Of a DNA stretch of 64,000 nt, positions 35,516 to 45,055 are shown one piece after another. Location: positions 1-64,000 of the forward strand of contig NZ_AZEQ01000015.1 in the NCBI RefSeq assembly GCF_001436025.1, read 5' to 3'. Positions within the stretch are counted from its first letter, which is position 1, and each line of letters starts with the position of its first letter. A program made the translations under genes and the position numbers. The DNA comes from Limosilactobacillus mucosae DSM 13345. Lineage in GTDB: Bacteria > Bacillota > Bacilli > Lactobacillales > Lactobacillaceae. A model generated the notes under the pieces. The model did no database searches and had not been told where the DNA came from. It saw nothing but the letters and a program-made list of their open reading frames with translations.

Positions 35516-36691
35516 ATGTACCAGATCAAAACCTATAACGCTATTGCTCAAGCCGGACTTGATGAATTTACGGCTGATTACCAGATCAATAATCCCGAGG
35601 CTCAACCGGATGCCTACATGATTCGCAGCGTGGATCTGCATGATCATGAATTTCCCAAGAGTCTGAAAGTTATCGCGCGCTGCGGGGCCGGCTTTAACAA
35701 TATCCCATTAGACAAAGCTCTTGAAAACGGCACGGTCGTCTTCAACACGCCTGGCGGCAATTCCAACGCCGTTAAGGAACTGGTCGTCGCCTCGATGATC
35801 ATGGCCAGTCGGAACATCATCGCTGCCGTTCAATGGAGTGCCAATGCCAAGCCTGGTGCCGATATTACGCTGCGAACCGAAAAGCAAAAGACCAGCTTCA
35901 ACGGGACTGAGCTTTTAGGCAAGCGCATCGCCGTCATTGGCATGGGCCACGTTGGCTCGCTGGTTGCCAACGCCGCCGTTGATCTGGGCATGGACGTCAT
36001 CGGCTATGACCCTTATCTTTCCGTTGAATCGGCTTGGCAGCTGGAAAGTCAGGTCAAACGCGCGCAGACAATTGCCGATGCTATCAAAGGCGCCGATTTC
36101 GTAACGGTTCACGTTCCTAAAAATGAAGAAACCACTGGACTGATCGGCACGGAAGAATTAAAGCATTTCAAGCACGGCGCCGTTTTGCTCAACTACTCGC
36201 GACTGGGAATCGTTGACAATGCCGCTGCCGTCAAGGCCCTGGCTGATGGCACGCTGAAAAAGTACTACACTGACTTCAGCGAGGCTCAGATCCTGAATAA
36301 TCCTAATATCGTCATCATGCCGCATATCGGCGGCTCAACGGTCGAAGCTGAGGTCAAGTGTGCGCAGATTGCAGCTCACGAAATCATGACCTATCTGGAA
36401 ACCGGCAACATCAAAAACTCGGTCAACCTACCAGATGTGGCTGCCCCCTTTGCCAGTCCTGATCGTTTCACGCTGATTCACAAAAACATCCCGAACATGC
36501 TGGGGCAGATTTCGACGTTTATGGCCGATGAAGGCATCAACATTGAAAACCTGGTCAACCGTTCGCGCGGCAATTATGCCTATACGATGCTAGACGTTTC
36601 GAACCTCACGCCGGCAACCGCGCAAAAAGTGATTGACCGTTTAAGCCAAGTCGATGCCATCACCCGCGTCCGCTTGATTCATCATGACTAG
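35516..36691 (+). CDS. serA: D-3-phosphoglycerate dehydrogenase
   Basis: 391 residues. First step of serine synthesis. NAD-binding IAVIGMGHVGSLVANAA near 140. Catalytic Arg in LNYSRLGIVDN, Glu in TDFSEAQIL, and His in MPHIGGSTVEAE near 265. A C-terminal ACT domain (about 318-391) could allow serine feedback. AGGAGG precedes the ATG, 12 nt after serC. The serB step is not encoded in this operon. Confidence 0.97.
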   Translation: MYQIKTYNAIAQAGLDEFTADYQINNPEAQPDAYMIRSVDLHDHEFPKSLKVIARCGAGFNNIPLDKALENGTVVFNTPGGNSNAVKELVVASMIMASRNIIAAVQWSANAKPGADITLRTEKQKTSFNGTELLGKRIAVIGMGHVGSLVANAAVDLGMDVIGYDPYLSVESAWQLESQVKRAQTIADAIKGADFVTVHVPKNEETTGLIGTEELKHFKHGAVLLNYSRLGIVDNAAAVKALADGTLKKYYTDFSEAQILNNPNIVIMPHIGGSTVEAEVKCAQIAAHEIMTYLETGNIKNSVNLPDVAAPFASPDRFTLIHKNIPNMLGQISTFMADEGINIENLVNRSRGNYAYTMLDVSNLTPATAQKVIDRLSQVDAITRVRLIHHD

Positions 36692-36748
36692 TCGCTCAAT
36701 CAGCAGCCATAAGTCTGATCATTTAGCTTAATTTATTTACTCAATAGC

Positions 36749-36784
36749 AAAAGACCACCCGCAAATCAGCGCTGGTGGTCTTTT
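36749..36784. terminator. Bidirectional terminator between serA and oleate hydratase
   Basis: AAAAGACCACC/GGTGGTCTTTT perfect arms (36749-36759 and 36774-36784) between converging genes. Confidence 0.9.
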
Positions 36785-36812
36785 AACGTTCTGGTTATAT
36801 AAATTGCTTCAA

Positions 36813-38585
36813 TCATTCAAGCAGATGCTGCTCTTTGAGAATTTCTTCGATCCAGGTTCCCTTCAGTTTGCGCAGTGCCGTCTTGGCAGCCAGCTTCGGT
36901 ACTGGCAGATCCATCTCCGGCAACGTCTTCTTGTCGCTTAAGTAGTACAGTGCCCTCAGCTCTTGGCGAATGTCAAAGACGGAATCAAATACTTCAGGAA
37001 CGCCGCGATCAACGTTAAAGAGTGTGTAGACGGCTTCCATCGCGGTCCGAACCGAGTATTCCGTGGTAAAGACCGTGTCGCGAGTTGGCGATTCGGCAAA
37101 GTTGCCCAAGAAGGCCAGGTTTTGTGATCCCTTTGGCACGACTGCCGGCCGATCACCCTTTTTACGCAGCTGGAAGTAGCTGGTAACGTAAGGCATGTAG
37201 ACTGGTACAGTATTGACGTCATTTTCCGCATAGCCTTCGATGTCGTCAACGGGAACGCCCAGGTGGTAGAGCAATTCTTCAGTAATCTCTTTGCCTGAGC
37301 AGTCCACGACCCGTTTCTTGATGTAGTTGCCTTCCGTATCGGAATAAAGCGCGTAGATCCAGACAACCGTTTCATCCGGCTTTTGGTCCTTAAAGTGCGG
37401 CTGTCTGTGAATCGTAAAGCTCAGCATCCAGTTCGAATCGGTAACCGTGATGATCCCACCAGTGTTAACCTTGCCATCATAAAGACTGCGCTTGGTCAGC
37501 CGTTCAAAGTATGGCGCCAGCTTGCGGTCTTTGAGCGTTGCCGTAGCCGAGATGAACCAGGCACGGTCAGGAACGTTCTTGCAGAAGACATCGGGGTGAC
37601 CAAAATCGGCATCCTGATAGGAAAGATTCTCCCACAGCTTCCAACTAGGCCCTAAGCTGTGCGTAATCGGTGCCGGCGTGTTCTGATCGCCATAAGTTGA
37701 ACTCTCGGTAATTGAGCCATTGGTAACAAAGACATAATCGTTGTCGGTCAAGACGATTTCTTCATCCTTGCCATCCTTGGTCAACAGAATCTTTTTGGCA
37801 ATCTTCTTGTCATTGCTGGTATCAACCAAGACATTGTTGACCACGGTGTCGTATTGAATGTCGACATTATGATCCTGCAGATATGCCAAGACTGGCTTAG
37901 TCATTGACTCATACTGGTTGTATTTATTGAATTTCAGGGCACTCAGCGTTGGCAGACCATCAATATGGTGAATATAGCGCATGCAGTAGCGCCGCATTTC
38001 AATCAAGGAGTGCCACTTTTCAAAGGCAAACATGGTTGACCAGTACAGCCAGAAATTGGTGTCGAAGAATTCATCTGGGAACCAGTCGCCAATCGTTTTG
38101 CCCTCTAACTTATCTTCTGAGGTCAAAACCAGCTTAACGATATATTTTGAAAACTTCTCAACGCCATACTTGCCATCACTAGGTACCCGATCGCCGCGAT
38201 TATGAATCAGGCGGCAGTTTGAAGAGTTGGGATCATCCTTGTCCAGCCAGTAGTATTCATCCAGATAAGAAGCGCCTGGAATCTCCAGTGAAGGAATTGA
38301 GCGGTACATATCCCAAAGACATTCAAAGTGGTTTTCCATTTCACGGCCACCCCGAATGACATACCCAACGCCAGGACGCTTCTCGCCATCCAGTGAGCCA
38401 CCCGCAACCGGCAGTTCTTCTAAGATATGAATGTTTTCGCCAGGCATCTGAGCATCACGAACCATGAAGACGGCCGCTGCTAAACCAGCCAGCCCGCCCC
38501 CAATAATATAGGCGTGTTTCTGTTCGATTCCCTCAGGCTTGCGAGGACGTGCAAATGCTTCATAATTACCGTTGGAATAATACAT
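36813..38585 (-). CDS. ohyA: Oleate hydratase
   Basis: 590 residues from the ATG at 38585 (GGAGGGG 5 nt upstream). The frame is open to 38630 but gives atypical residues. FAD-dependent hydratase adding water to the cis-9 double bond of unsaturated fatty acids, the former myosin-cross-reactive antigen family. FAD motif AYIIGGGLAGLAAAVF near 25, then GGREMENHFECLWD, FAFEKWHS and the C-terminal SPTRDTVFTTEYSVRTAMEAVY block. Detoxifies dietary or host oleate and linoleate. Own promoter and terminator. Confidence 0.96.
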   Translation of the reverse strand: MYYSNGNYEAFARPRKPEGIEQKHAYIIGGGLAGLAAAVFMVRDAQMPGENIHILEELPVAGGSLDGEKRPGVGYVIRGGREMENHFECLWDMYRSIPSLEIPGASYLDEYYWLDKDDPNSSNCRLIHNRGDRVPSDGKYGVEKFSKYIVKLVLTSEDKLEGKTIGDWFPDEFFDTNFWLYWSTMFAFEKWHSLIEMRRYCMRYIHHIDGLPTLSALKFNKYNQYESMTKPVLAYLQDHNVDIQYDTVVNNVLVDTSNDKKIAKKILLTKDGKDEEIVLTDNDYVFVTNGSITESSTYGDQNTPAPITHSLGPSWKLWENLSYQDADFGHPDVFCKNVPDRAWFISATATLKDRKLAPYFERLTKRSLYDGKVNTGGIITVTDSNWMLSFTIHRQPHFKDQKPDETVVWIYALYSDTEGNYIKKRVVDCSGKEITEELLYHLGVPVDDIEGYAENDVNTVPVYMPYVTSYFQLRKKGDRPAVVPKGSQNLAFLGNFAESPTRDTVFTTEYSVRTAMEAVYTLFNVDRGVPEVFDSVFDIRQELRALYYLSDKKTLPEMDLPVPKLAAKTALRKLKGTWIEEILKEQHLLE

Positions 38586-38644
38586 AAAAACCCCTCCAGT
38601 GTAAAATAATCCTTGCGAAAGCGATAACATCAGTTTATACGTTT

Positions 38645-38673
38645 AGTATAACGCTTACAAAATATTGGAACAA
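38645..38673 (-). promoter_or_regulatory. ohyA promoter with cre-like site
   Basis: -10 TATACT (38645-38650), 17-nt spacer, -35 TTGTTC (38668-38673). TGTAAGCGTTATAC (38646-38659, minus strand) matches a catabolite responsive element except at its last two bases and overlaps the -10. Confidence 0.6.
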
Positions 38674-38794
38674 GTTCAGATTACCGATCTGTCTATTGAT
38701 GAATCAGATTAACTAAAATGTGCAGAAATCGTCCTAAAAAGCAGCCCAGACTGCATTATTGCTAATGAATAATTGCGTTTTTCTGTTTTAGACC

Positions 38795-38838
38795 AAAAAA
38801 GCACAGAACGGCGGTAAGTTTCCGCAATTCTGTGCTTT
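38795..38838 (-). terminator. Terminator downstream of the tRNA-Ser region
   Basis: AAGCACAGAA/TTCTGTGCTT arms with an inner GCGG/CCGC pairing (38799-38838), six T on the minus strand. Confidence 0.75.
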
Positions 38839-38839
38839 C

Positions 38840-39030
38840 AGGTTTTAGCCCTTAAACTAATTAATGAATAAATTCTGCAATAGCCCCAAAAACAATCCCT
38901 GCTTTTGAACAACTGTATTAGGTGTCCATCAGGTGTCCCAACTTTTCAATTTAGAGTGATTACTAAAACCCCAAAACCTATCATATCAAGGCTTTGGGGT
39001 TTCTAGTTAGTTTTAGATGTCTCTGAAAAA
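38840..39030 (-). other. Non-coding remnant downstream of tRNA-Ser, possible integration scar
   Basis: Directly 3' of the tRNA lies a hairpin with CCCCAAA/TTTGGGG arms (about 38970-39003). A short open stretch on the minus strand then translates as VGTPDGHLIQLFKSRD, broken by stops on both sides. The stretch looks like a fragment rather than a gene. tRNA 3' ends are common phage and island attachment sites, so a decayed element is plausible, but no integrase is recognisable. Confidence 0.3.
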
Positions 39031-39118
39031 GGAGAGTACAGGATTTGAACCTGCGCGCCCGCTCAACACGGGTTCGCCGGATTTCGAGTCCGGTGCATTA
39101 CCACTCTGCCAACTCTCC
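39031..39118 (-). tRNA. tRNA-Ser(CGA)
   Basis: 88 nt. Acceptor arms GGAGAGT/ACTCTCC, D arm with GTGGTAA, anticodon stem CCGGA/TCCGG with loop CTCGAAA (anticodon CGA, reads UCG), a long variable arm with CCCG/CGGG pairing typical of tRNA-Ser, and T arm GTTCAAAT. CCA is not encoded. The base after the acceptor stem (discriminator) is T, where serine tRNAs normally have G. Confidence 0.93.
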
Positions 39119-39177
39119 ATAAGTCAACGCTAACTAGTATAGCGAATTTTTACAGATTTGACAAGAGTGATCAGTAA

Positions 39178-39813
39178 TTATTTTTGAATTTCGGTAAGCC
39201 AATTCATAAAGCGCTCTTTTTGCGAGTTGGCGACCAGCCACCAGCAAAGCGCCAGCAACAAGCCAGCCCAGACGTCACTGGCATAGTGAACGTGCAGATA
39301 GACGCGCGAATACATAATCAGCAGGATCCAGCCGGCACCAAGCATCCCGCCAAGCAGTCGGCTCCAGTTTGACTTGAGGTGCGGCCAAAGCAAAGCCAAA
39401 ATCGTTAGGACAAAAATTACGGTTGCAAAGGTATGGCCACTGGGAAAGCTGTAGCCGCCGATCTTTTCTAATCGATGAGCAGGACGCGGCCGCATTACGC
39501 TGGTCTTAAAGAAAATCACCAGCAGATATCCTACAAACTGCATGGCGCCATACCACATGCTGCTGCCAAGCTGTTTTTTCCACCATAAAATCAGCATCAT
39601 TACCAGCGTTACCGGTCCTAAAAACTGGGGCGAGCCTAATGCAGTGATAAAAAGCATAATACGAGTTTTCATGGCGGTAATTGGCATCGTTAAAGCAAAC
39701 CCAGCCTGGTCCATGGTTTTGATCTGGGAGTCATGACGCAAAACGGCAAACATGAAAGCCAGAAAAAACAAACCGCAGACAACACCAAAATCAATCCAAC
39801 GCGACTTTTTCAT
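39178..39813 (-). CDS. PAP2-family membrane phosphatase
   Basis: 211 residues from the ATG at 39813 (AGAGG at 9 nt). About six membrane segments. The acid-phosphatase motifs are complete: KTSVMRPRP, PSGHT, and SRVYLHVHYASDV. Likely acts on lipid pyrophosphates such as undecaprenyl-PP or on phosphatidyl phosphates; substrate inferred from family only. Monocistronic. Confidence 0.92.
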   Translation of the reverse strand: MKKSRWIDFGVVCGLFFLAFMFAVLRHDSQIKTMDQAGFALTMPITAMKTRIMLFITALGSPQFLGPVTLVMMLILWWKKQLGSSMWYGAMQFVGYLLVIFFKTSVMRPRPAHRLEKIGGYSFPSGHTFATVIFVLTILALLWPHLKSNWSRLLGGMLGAGWILLIMYSRVYLHVHYASDVWAGLLLALCWWLVANSQKERFMNWLTEIQK

Positions 39814-39953
39814 AATCAAAATCCTCTCAAAACTTTGCATCTAAGATAATATTTTACTATTTTTTCATTCCTTTACCAATGCCTAATCCGCGCCAATTAT
39901 TCCTTCTGATCGTAATTTTGCTAAGTCAACACCCGTTTGACCGCCAAACTAAA

Positions 39954-39990
39954 AAACAGCCAGATTCGTCAAAGACGCGTCGGCTGTTTT
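39954..39990 (-). terminator. Terminator of the thiolase gene
   Basis: AAAACAGCC/GGCTGTTTT arms with inner CGTC/GACG pairing and A and T runs. Confidence 0.85.
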
Positions 39991-39999
39991 AAGATCTTA

Positions 40000-41178
40000 T
40001 TACGCCTTTTCAACCAGACAGGCCACGCCCATGCCGCCGCCAATACACAGACTGGCAATCCCGGTCCGTGCATCAAGATCCCGCATTTCATGGATCAGCG
40101 TTACCAAGATCCGCGCTCCCGAGCAGCCCACCGGATGACCCAGCGCCAGTGCACCGCCACGCGGGTTGACGCGCCGTTCATCCAGCTTGAGTCGGCGCAG
40201 GCAGGCAACCGATTGTGAGGCAAAGGCTTCGTTGATTTCATACAGATCAACATCCTCACGACTGATCCCCGTCTCGTTGAACAGTTTTTCAATTGCATAG
40301 GCCGGTCCCAATCCCATGTATGCCGGATCAATACCGACCAGGGTTGTCGCCTGCCACTCTGCTAACGGCTGCAGCCCATATTCCTTGACTGCCGATTCAG
40401 AAGCCAGCATGACGGCCGCCGCCCCATCGTTAAGTCCCGAGGCATTCCCAGCTGTAACCGTTCCCTCACTGGCAAAAGACGGCTTTAATTTCTGCAATGC
40501 TTCAATTGAGGTGTCCGCGCGCGGTGCCTCATCATCTTTAACGATCATCGTACCTTTGCGAGTCTGAACCTCGACTGGGACGATTTCGCGATCAAAGGCA
40601 TGATCTTTTTGTGCCGCCACTGCTTTTTGATGACTGCGCAAGGCAAATTCATCTTGAGCCTGACGACTGATTTGATCAAGTTCAGCCACGTTTTCCGCGG
40701 TAATTCCCATTGGATAGCCGTTTTCGACATCAATCAAGGCATCTTTTTGCAAGGCGTCAATCAGCTGACCATCACCAAAACGATAGCCGCCACGAGCCTG
40801 ATTTAAGATATACGGTGCTCGCGACATGCTTTCCATCCCACCAGCAATCACAATGCGGGCCTGATTTGATTGAATCAGACCGGCCGCCAGACTGACACTG
40901 GACAGACCTGAGCCGCAGACGTCATTAATCGTAATTGCTGGCGTGGCATAGTCTAGGCCTGCCTTGATCGCGGCCTGACGAGCTGGATTCTGGCCAGCAC
41001 CGGCTTGAATCACGTTGCCCATTAAAACCTGATCAACGGCCTCTTTGGTTACGCCGCTGTCTTTGACGACGGCGGCAATTGCAGTTGCACCAAGCTCTAC
41101 AGCAGAAACGCCAGCCAAAGACTTGCCAAATTTGCCGATTGGCGTTCGCCGAGCAGCAACGATATATGTTTTTTCCAT
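40000..41178 (-). CDS. Acetyl-CoA C-acetyltransferase (thiolase)
   Basis: 392 residues from the ATG at 41178 (GGGGG at 6 nt). Catalytic Cys88 in [10 protein letters not shown], His in NEAFASQS context and [11 protein letters not shown], and the second Cys in CIGGGMG near the C-terminus. Condenses two acetyl-CoA to acetoacetyl-CoA, which feeds MvaS (26530-27696) in the mevalonate pathway. Monocistronic. The absence of beta-oxidation neighbours favours the biosynthetic role. Confidence 0.95.
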   Translation of the reverse strand: MEKTYIVAARRTPIGKFGKSLAGVSAVELGATAIAAVVKDSGVTKEAVDQVLMGNVIQAGAGQNPARQAAIKAGLDYATPAITINDVCGSGLSSVSLAAGLIQSNQARIVIAGGMESMSRAPYILNQARGGYRFGDGQLIDALQKDALIDVENGYPMGITAENVAELDQISRQAQDEFALRSHQKAVAAQKDHAFDREIVPVEVQTRKGTMIVKDDEAPRADTSIEALQKLKPSFASEGTVTAGNASGLNDGAAAVMLASESAVKEYGLQPLAEWQATTLVGIDPAYMGLGPAYAIEKLFNETGISREDVDLYEINEAFASQSVACLRRLKLDERRVNPRGGALALGHPVGCSGARILVTLIHEMRDLDARTGIASLCIGGGMGVACLVEKA

Positions 41179-41383
41179 CAAATTCCCCCACAGCATGAAA
41201 TCTTGCAAACGTATCCTAGTTTATCGATTTTCACCGTTTAGTGCAATTAATTGCCCCATAAACTGGTGGCTACCTTTTGAGCTGAGGCTTTATTAATCGC
41301 GAATTGTCCAAAAGATGATTAATGATTGTTAATCTCAGCTGAATATATGGTAAAGTTTTTTATGAATACGTGAGGTGAATAAT

Positions 41384-41557
41384 ATGTTTTGGATAATTGC
41401 AACCGGCTGTGTGCTGCTGGCCGTTTTAATGCCGATATACTGGAAACGTCATCCAGAAATCAAGACCACGCCTAAGGGACTGCGAATCTTTAAAGCAGTT
41501 GCCTGGGGGCTGGCTGCCGTCATGATTGTCTGCGCGCTGCTATTTGAGCAGAAATAA
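41384..41557 (+). CDS. Small membrane protein of unknown function
   Basis: 57 residues from the ATG at 41384, AGGTG 6 nt upstream. Two hydrophobic helices (about 2-17 and 33-52) are separated by a basic loop with WKRHPEIKTTPKGLRIFK. No domain recognised. Its own SD, the terminator after it and its clean two-helix layout argue it is real. Confidence 0.65.
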   Translation: MFWIIATGCVLLAVLMPIYWKRHPEIKTTPKGLRIFKAVAWGLAAVMIVCALLFEQK

Positions 41558-41596
41558 TCAAACCAGCATCCCGTTGCCAGCCGATTTCAGCAATAT

Positions 41597-41650
41597 AAAA
41601 AAACAGTGCCATTGCAAGCTTAATCATCAGCCTGCCGTGACACTGTTTTT
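41597..41650. terminator. Bidirectional terminator between the small membrane gene and the antiporter
   Basis: AAACAGTG/CACTGTTT arms (41601-41608 and 41641-41648), A and T runs on both sides. Confidence 0.8.
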
Positions 41651-41658
41651 GATTTGGC

Positions 41659-43488
41659 TTAGTTGCGTTTGCGCAGTTCAGCCCGAATATTGGCAACATC
41701 ACTGGCTTTACTGGTAAAGATCAAGTGGTCGCCAGGTTCGATCACCGTCGTCCCCCGTGGAATCAGCCACTGCGTCCCGCGGCGAATCCGACTGACCGTC
41801 ATCTGATCGATAAACGGCAGAGCCTGCAATTGCTGACCTGTATAACGACGATTGCGGACTACGACTTCATAAAGCCCGGCTTCGGTACTGTTAAGCATCG
41901 TCATAATAGATGGCGATTCAATCAAAGCCCGTAAGACACTGGTTTGTACGTTGTAGACATTAAAGATCTCAACCCCCATCTTTTGCAGCTTGTTGCGCTG
42001 GTCCTCATCCAGATTGCGCTGATTTTGACCGGCGATTACGCGGTTGACGTGATGCGCTTTGGCAAGTTTAGCCAGCCGGAAATTCTTGGCATCATCCAGA
42101 TAGTCAATCGCCATAATGTCACAGTCAAAAAACTTGCCCTTTTCTAAGGCGGCTTCGCTTAGTTCCGGCAGATAGGTCAGATTTTTAACTTCACTGTCAT
42201 AGGTTTTATAATTGTCTTGACTGTCCGTAACCATTCGTACCTCATACCAGTTACGCGACAACTGCTGAGCGACAGGAACACTGAAGACGTTCGTACCCAA
42301 AAAGACGACACGCTGTTTGAGCTTGTCTTCTGGTGCGAGACGGTAGACCGAGTTAAAGACGATTGGCGCAATAATGCAGACAATTACTGCCGCCAAGACA
42401 AAGGCATCTGACTGTGTCGCGGTAATGGCATGCAGATTGCGTGCGACCTGCAGCGTTGGCAGAACCAAGGTGATCGTCGTAACCAGCAGGAAACCGCCAG
42501 CAAATGCATTCCGCCCATTGAAGCGCTGCCGAAAGACCAGCATTGGCGTAATCTTTGCCAGAATAAAGCAGACTACCAGTACTGGAATCAGCGCCAGAGC
42601 ACGCGGATTGGTCAGCAGCGTGCGCAGATTCAGCTTGACACCGGTCATCAAAAAGAAAATCGGGATGAAAAAGCCGTAGCCGATTGAGGTGAGCTTGTCT
42701 TGAGTAGCCTCACTGGGCTCAAGCAGCTTCATTACCATCCCGGCCAAAAAAGCACCCAGGATGTTTTCGGCTCCCACCGTCTCCGCCAGCGTCACCAGCG
42801 TAAAAATCAGAAAGAAAGCCAACCGAATGTCCAGTTGTGTTGTTGCTTTGGTAACCTTGTTAAACCAGATAAACGGCTGCTTGAAACGATGCAGCAGCAG
42901 AATCGCCGCCAAAAACAGCAGCACGATCATCCATAAGCGCTCAGCATTGCCACCGTTGATCGAGGCATATACCGTCAGCGAAAGCATGGGAACGACCTCG
43001 CCTAAGACCGCCGTCAAAAGAATCGTCTGTCCCATTGGCCGGCTGAGGATCTCTTTTTCCTTCAGCGTGGCAATCACTACGCCCAGCGCCACCGTTGAAA
43101 AGATGATCGTCGCCAGCAGAACGTCATTGAACATTCCAGTTGCCTTCAATGCCATTCCAAGAATAAACGCCGTCAGCATGATGCCGACAAATGAGGCAAC
43201 CGCCAGATTAACCGGCGACTTTTTGTCTTTGGGTGCCCCAGGCCGCTTTTTGAACAGGCTGAAGTTGATCTCCATCCCTGACAAAAACATCAAGACGATC
43301 ACGCCCAGACTCGATAAAAAAGTCAGGTCACGGGTTTGCACAACCAGATTAAAACCGCTTTTGCCCAAGATGATGCCCACGATAATCTCGGCCACCGCGG
43401 TAGGTACGCTGGCAACCTTAAAGTGCGCCATCAATATTGGAATCAGCAGGGCTGAAAACATAATAATAAACATTGAAAGCTGTTCCAT
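41659..43488 (-). CDS. CPA2-family monovalent cation:proton antiporter (KefB/NapA-like) with RCK domains
   Basis: 609 residues. About 12 membrane helices (1-375), including AEIIVGIILGKSG and FFLMTGVKLNLRT. Then an RCK/TrkA-N-like domain (about 388-515, VVFLGTNVFSVPVAQQLSRNWYEVRMV, where the usual GxGxxG glycines are altered) and a TrkA-C domain (about 530-609). The RCK normally gates transport by nucleotide or ion. Transports K+ or Na+ against protons; the ion is not decidable. The altered nucleotide motif suggests a different ligand. Confidence 0.88.
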   Translation of the reverse strand: MEQLSMFIIMFSALLIPILMAHFKVASVPTAVAEIIVGIILGKSGFNLVVQTRDLTFLSSLGVIVLMFLSGMEINFSLFKKRPGAPKDKKSPVNLAVASFVGIMLTAFILGMALKATGMFNDVLLATIIFSTVALGVVIATLKEKEILSRPMGQTILLTAVLGEVVPMLSLTVYASINGGNAERLWMIVLLFLAAILLLHRFKQPFIWFNKVTKATTQLDIRLAFFLIFTLVTLAETVGAENILGAFLAGMVMKLLEPSEATQDKLTSIGYGFFIPIFFLMTGVKLNLRTLLTNPRALALIPVLVVCFILAKITPMLVFRQRFNGRNAFAGGFLLVTTITLVLPTLQVARNLHAITATQSDAFVLAAVIVCIIAPIVFNSVYRLAPEDKLKQRVVFLGTNVFSVPVAQQLSRNWYEVRMVTDSQDNYKTYDSEVKNLTYLPELSEAALEKGKFFDCDIMAIDYLDDAKNFRLAKLAKAHHVNRVIAGQNQRNLDEDQRNKLQKMGVEIFNVYNVQTSVLRALIESPSIMTMLNSTEAGLYEVVVRNRRYTGQQLQALPFIDQMTVSRIRRGTQWLIPRGTTVIEPGDHLIFTSKASDVANIRAELRKRN

Positions 43489-43582
43489 TATTTAATTTCC
43501 TCCACTTTTTGTTTAATTTTATTGATTGTTTGGGTTAAAATAAATACATAAAGTTACAAAATCCAAATAAGGGGACCTGAAA

Positions 43583-44995
43583 ATGTCACAAAAACTATCG
43601 GCATGTACCAGCATTCTGATTGGTAAAAAGGCCAGTCGCGATGGCTCAATCATGATCGGCCGCAATGAAGATGCCAAGGCAGCCTGGCCAAAACGTCTGG
43701 TTGTTCACGCGCGCGGCGAGATGCCATCTCAATTCGTTTCTAAAGATACCAAACTTGAGCTGACGCTGCCTAAGATCAGTGCTCGCTATACGGCAACGCC
43801 AGAATGGACCGACAAGTACGGCTTGTTTGAAGAAGCCGGCATCAATGAATACGGTGTAGCCATGAGTGCAACCGAAAGCGCCTATTCCAACGATCTGGTG
43901 TTAGGCTATGATCCACTCGTTAAAGAAGGCTTAAACGAAGAGGCCATGGTTACGGTTGTTTTGCCATACGTCAAGACTGCTCGCGAAGGGGTGCAAAGAC
44001 TTGGCGAGCTGGTTGCCAAATACGGAACCGGCGAAACCAATGGCATTTTGTTTGCTGACGATGACGAGGCCTGGTATCTTGAGACTGGCGCTGGTCACTA
44101 CTGGGTTGCCCAGCGGATTCCCGATGACTGCTATGCTGTCGTTGCTAATCAATTAGCCATCCAGGAGATTGATTTTAACGATCCAGACAACTTCATGTAC
44201 CATCCTGGAATTCAGGAATTCGTCGAAAAGAATCATCTCAATCCGCACCCTGGTATCTTTAACTTCCGCCAGATCTTTGGTACGGCTGACCGTTCAGATG
44301 CCGTCTATAGTGAGCCGCGCGTTTGGTATGGTCATCAAATGTTCAGTCCCAAAGCTGCGCAAAACGAACAGCCGGAAGCTGCCGACCTGCCGTTTTTGAT
44401 GAAGCCTGAACGCAAGCTGTCAATCTTTGACGCCCAGGCCTACCTTGGCTCCCATTATGAAGGGACGCCGTTTGATCCAATTGGTACCGGTTCGGATGAA
44501 GAAAAGCACCGCTACCGTCCCATCAGCCTGGCTAAAACGCAGGAAGCCCACATTCTGCAGACGTCCCGCGCCTCCAAAAACAGCATTCACTGGATTGCCA
44601 TGGGGGTCGCCAATGAATCAACGTTTGTTCCATTCTTCAGCAACATCAACGACACTCCAGCACCATACAAGCGAGGCAAGCTGCCGGCTCAGCTCAACTC
44701 GGCATACTGGATCTTTAAGCATGCCAGTGTTTTAGTCGACAGTCACCTGCACGATTTTCTGCCAATGCTTCGCGATGTCCAAAAAGACTGCAACGCCAAG
44801 GCTATTGCCATGATTCAGGCAACCGACGAAAAGGCAGCTGGTCTGGCCGGCGCCAAACTGACCAACTATTTGACGCGTCAGTCAGAAAACTTCGCAACCG
44901 ACGTTTTAAACGCCTACCGTCAGCTGAGTCTCGAATTGATCACCAAAATGACTGATTACTGTCCTTTGAATTTTAACACAGATGAAAACCTGTAA
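43583..44995 (+). CDS. C69-family dipeptidase (PepD)
   Basis: 470 residues. N-terminal-nucleophile hydrolase; Cys8 in SACTSILIGKKAS is the family's catalytic position, and RNEDA follows. Conserved GINEYGVAMSATES and the C-terminal half are complete. Cytosolic dipeptidase with broad specificity, part of lactobacillus amino acid supply. Monocistronic, ended by a strong terminator. Confidence 0.93.
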   Translation: MSQKLSACTSILIGKKASRDGSIMIGRNEDAKAAWPKRLVVHARGEMPSQFVSKDTKLELTLPKISARYTATPEWTDKYGLFEEAGINEYGVAMSATESAYSNDLVLGYDPLVKEGLNEEAMVTVVLPYVKTAREGVQRLGELVAKYGTGETNGILFADDDEAWYLETGAGHYWVAQRIPDDCYAVVANQLAIQEIDFNDPDNFMYHPGIQEFVEKNHLNPHPGIFNFRQIFGTADRSDAVYSEPRVWYGHQMFSPKAAQNEQPEAADLPFLMKPERKLSIFDAQAYLGSHYEGTPFDPIGTGSDEEKHRYRPISLAKTQEAHILQTSRASKNSIHWIAMGVANESTFVPFFSNINDTPAPYKRGKLPAQLNSAYWIFKHASVLVDSHLHDFLPMLRDVQKDCNAKAIAMIQATDEKAAGLAGAKLTNYLTRQSENFATDVLNAYRQLSLELITKMTDYCPLNFNTDENL

Positions 44996-45014
44996 TAAAT
45001 AATCTCATCTTGAT

Positions 45015-45055
45015 AAAAGACTGACGGTGTCCTGCACACATGTCAGTCTTTTTTT
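45015..45055 (+). terminator. Terminator of the C69 dipeptidase gene
   Basis: AAAAGACTGAC/GTCAGTCTTTT arms followed by T run. Confidence 0.88.
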
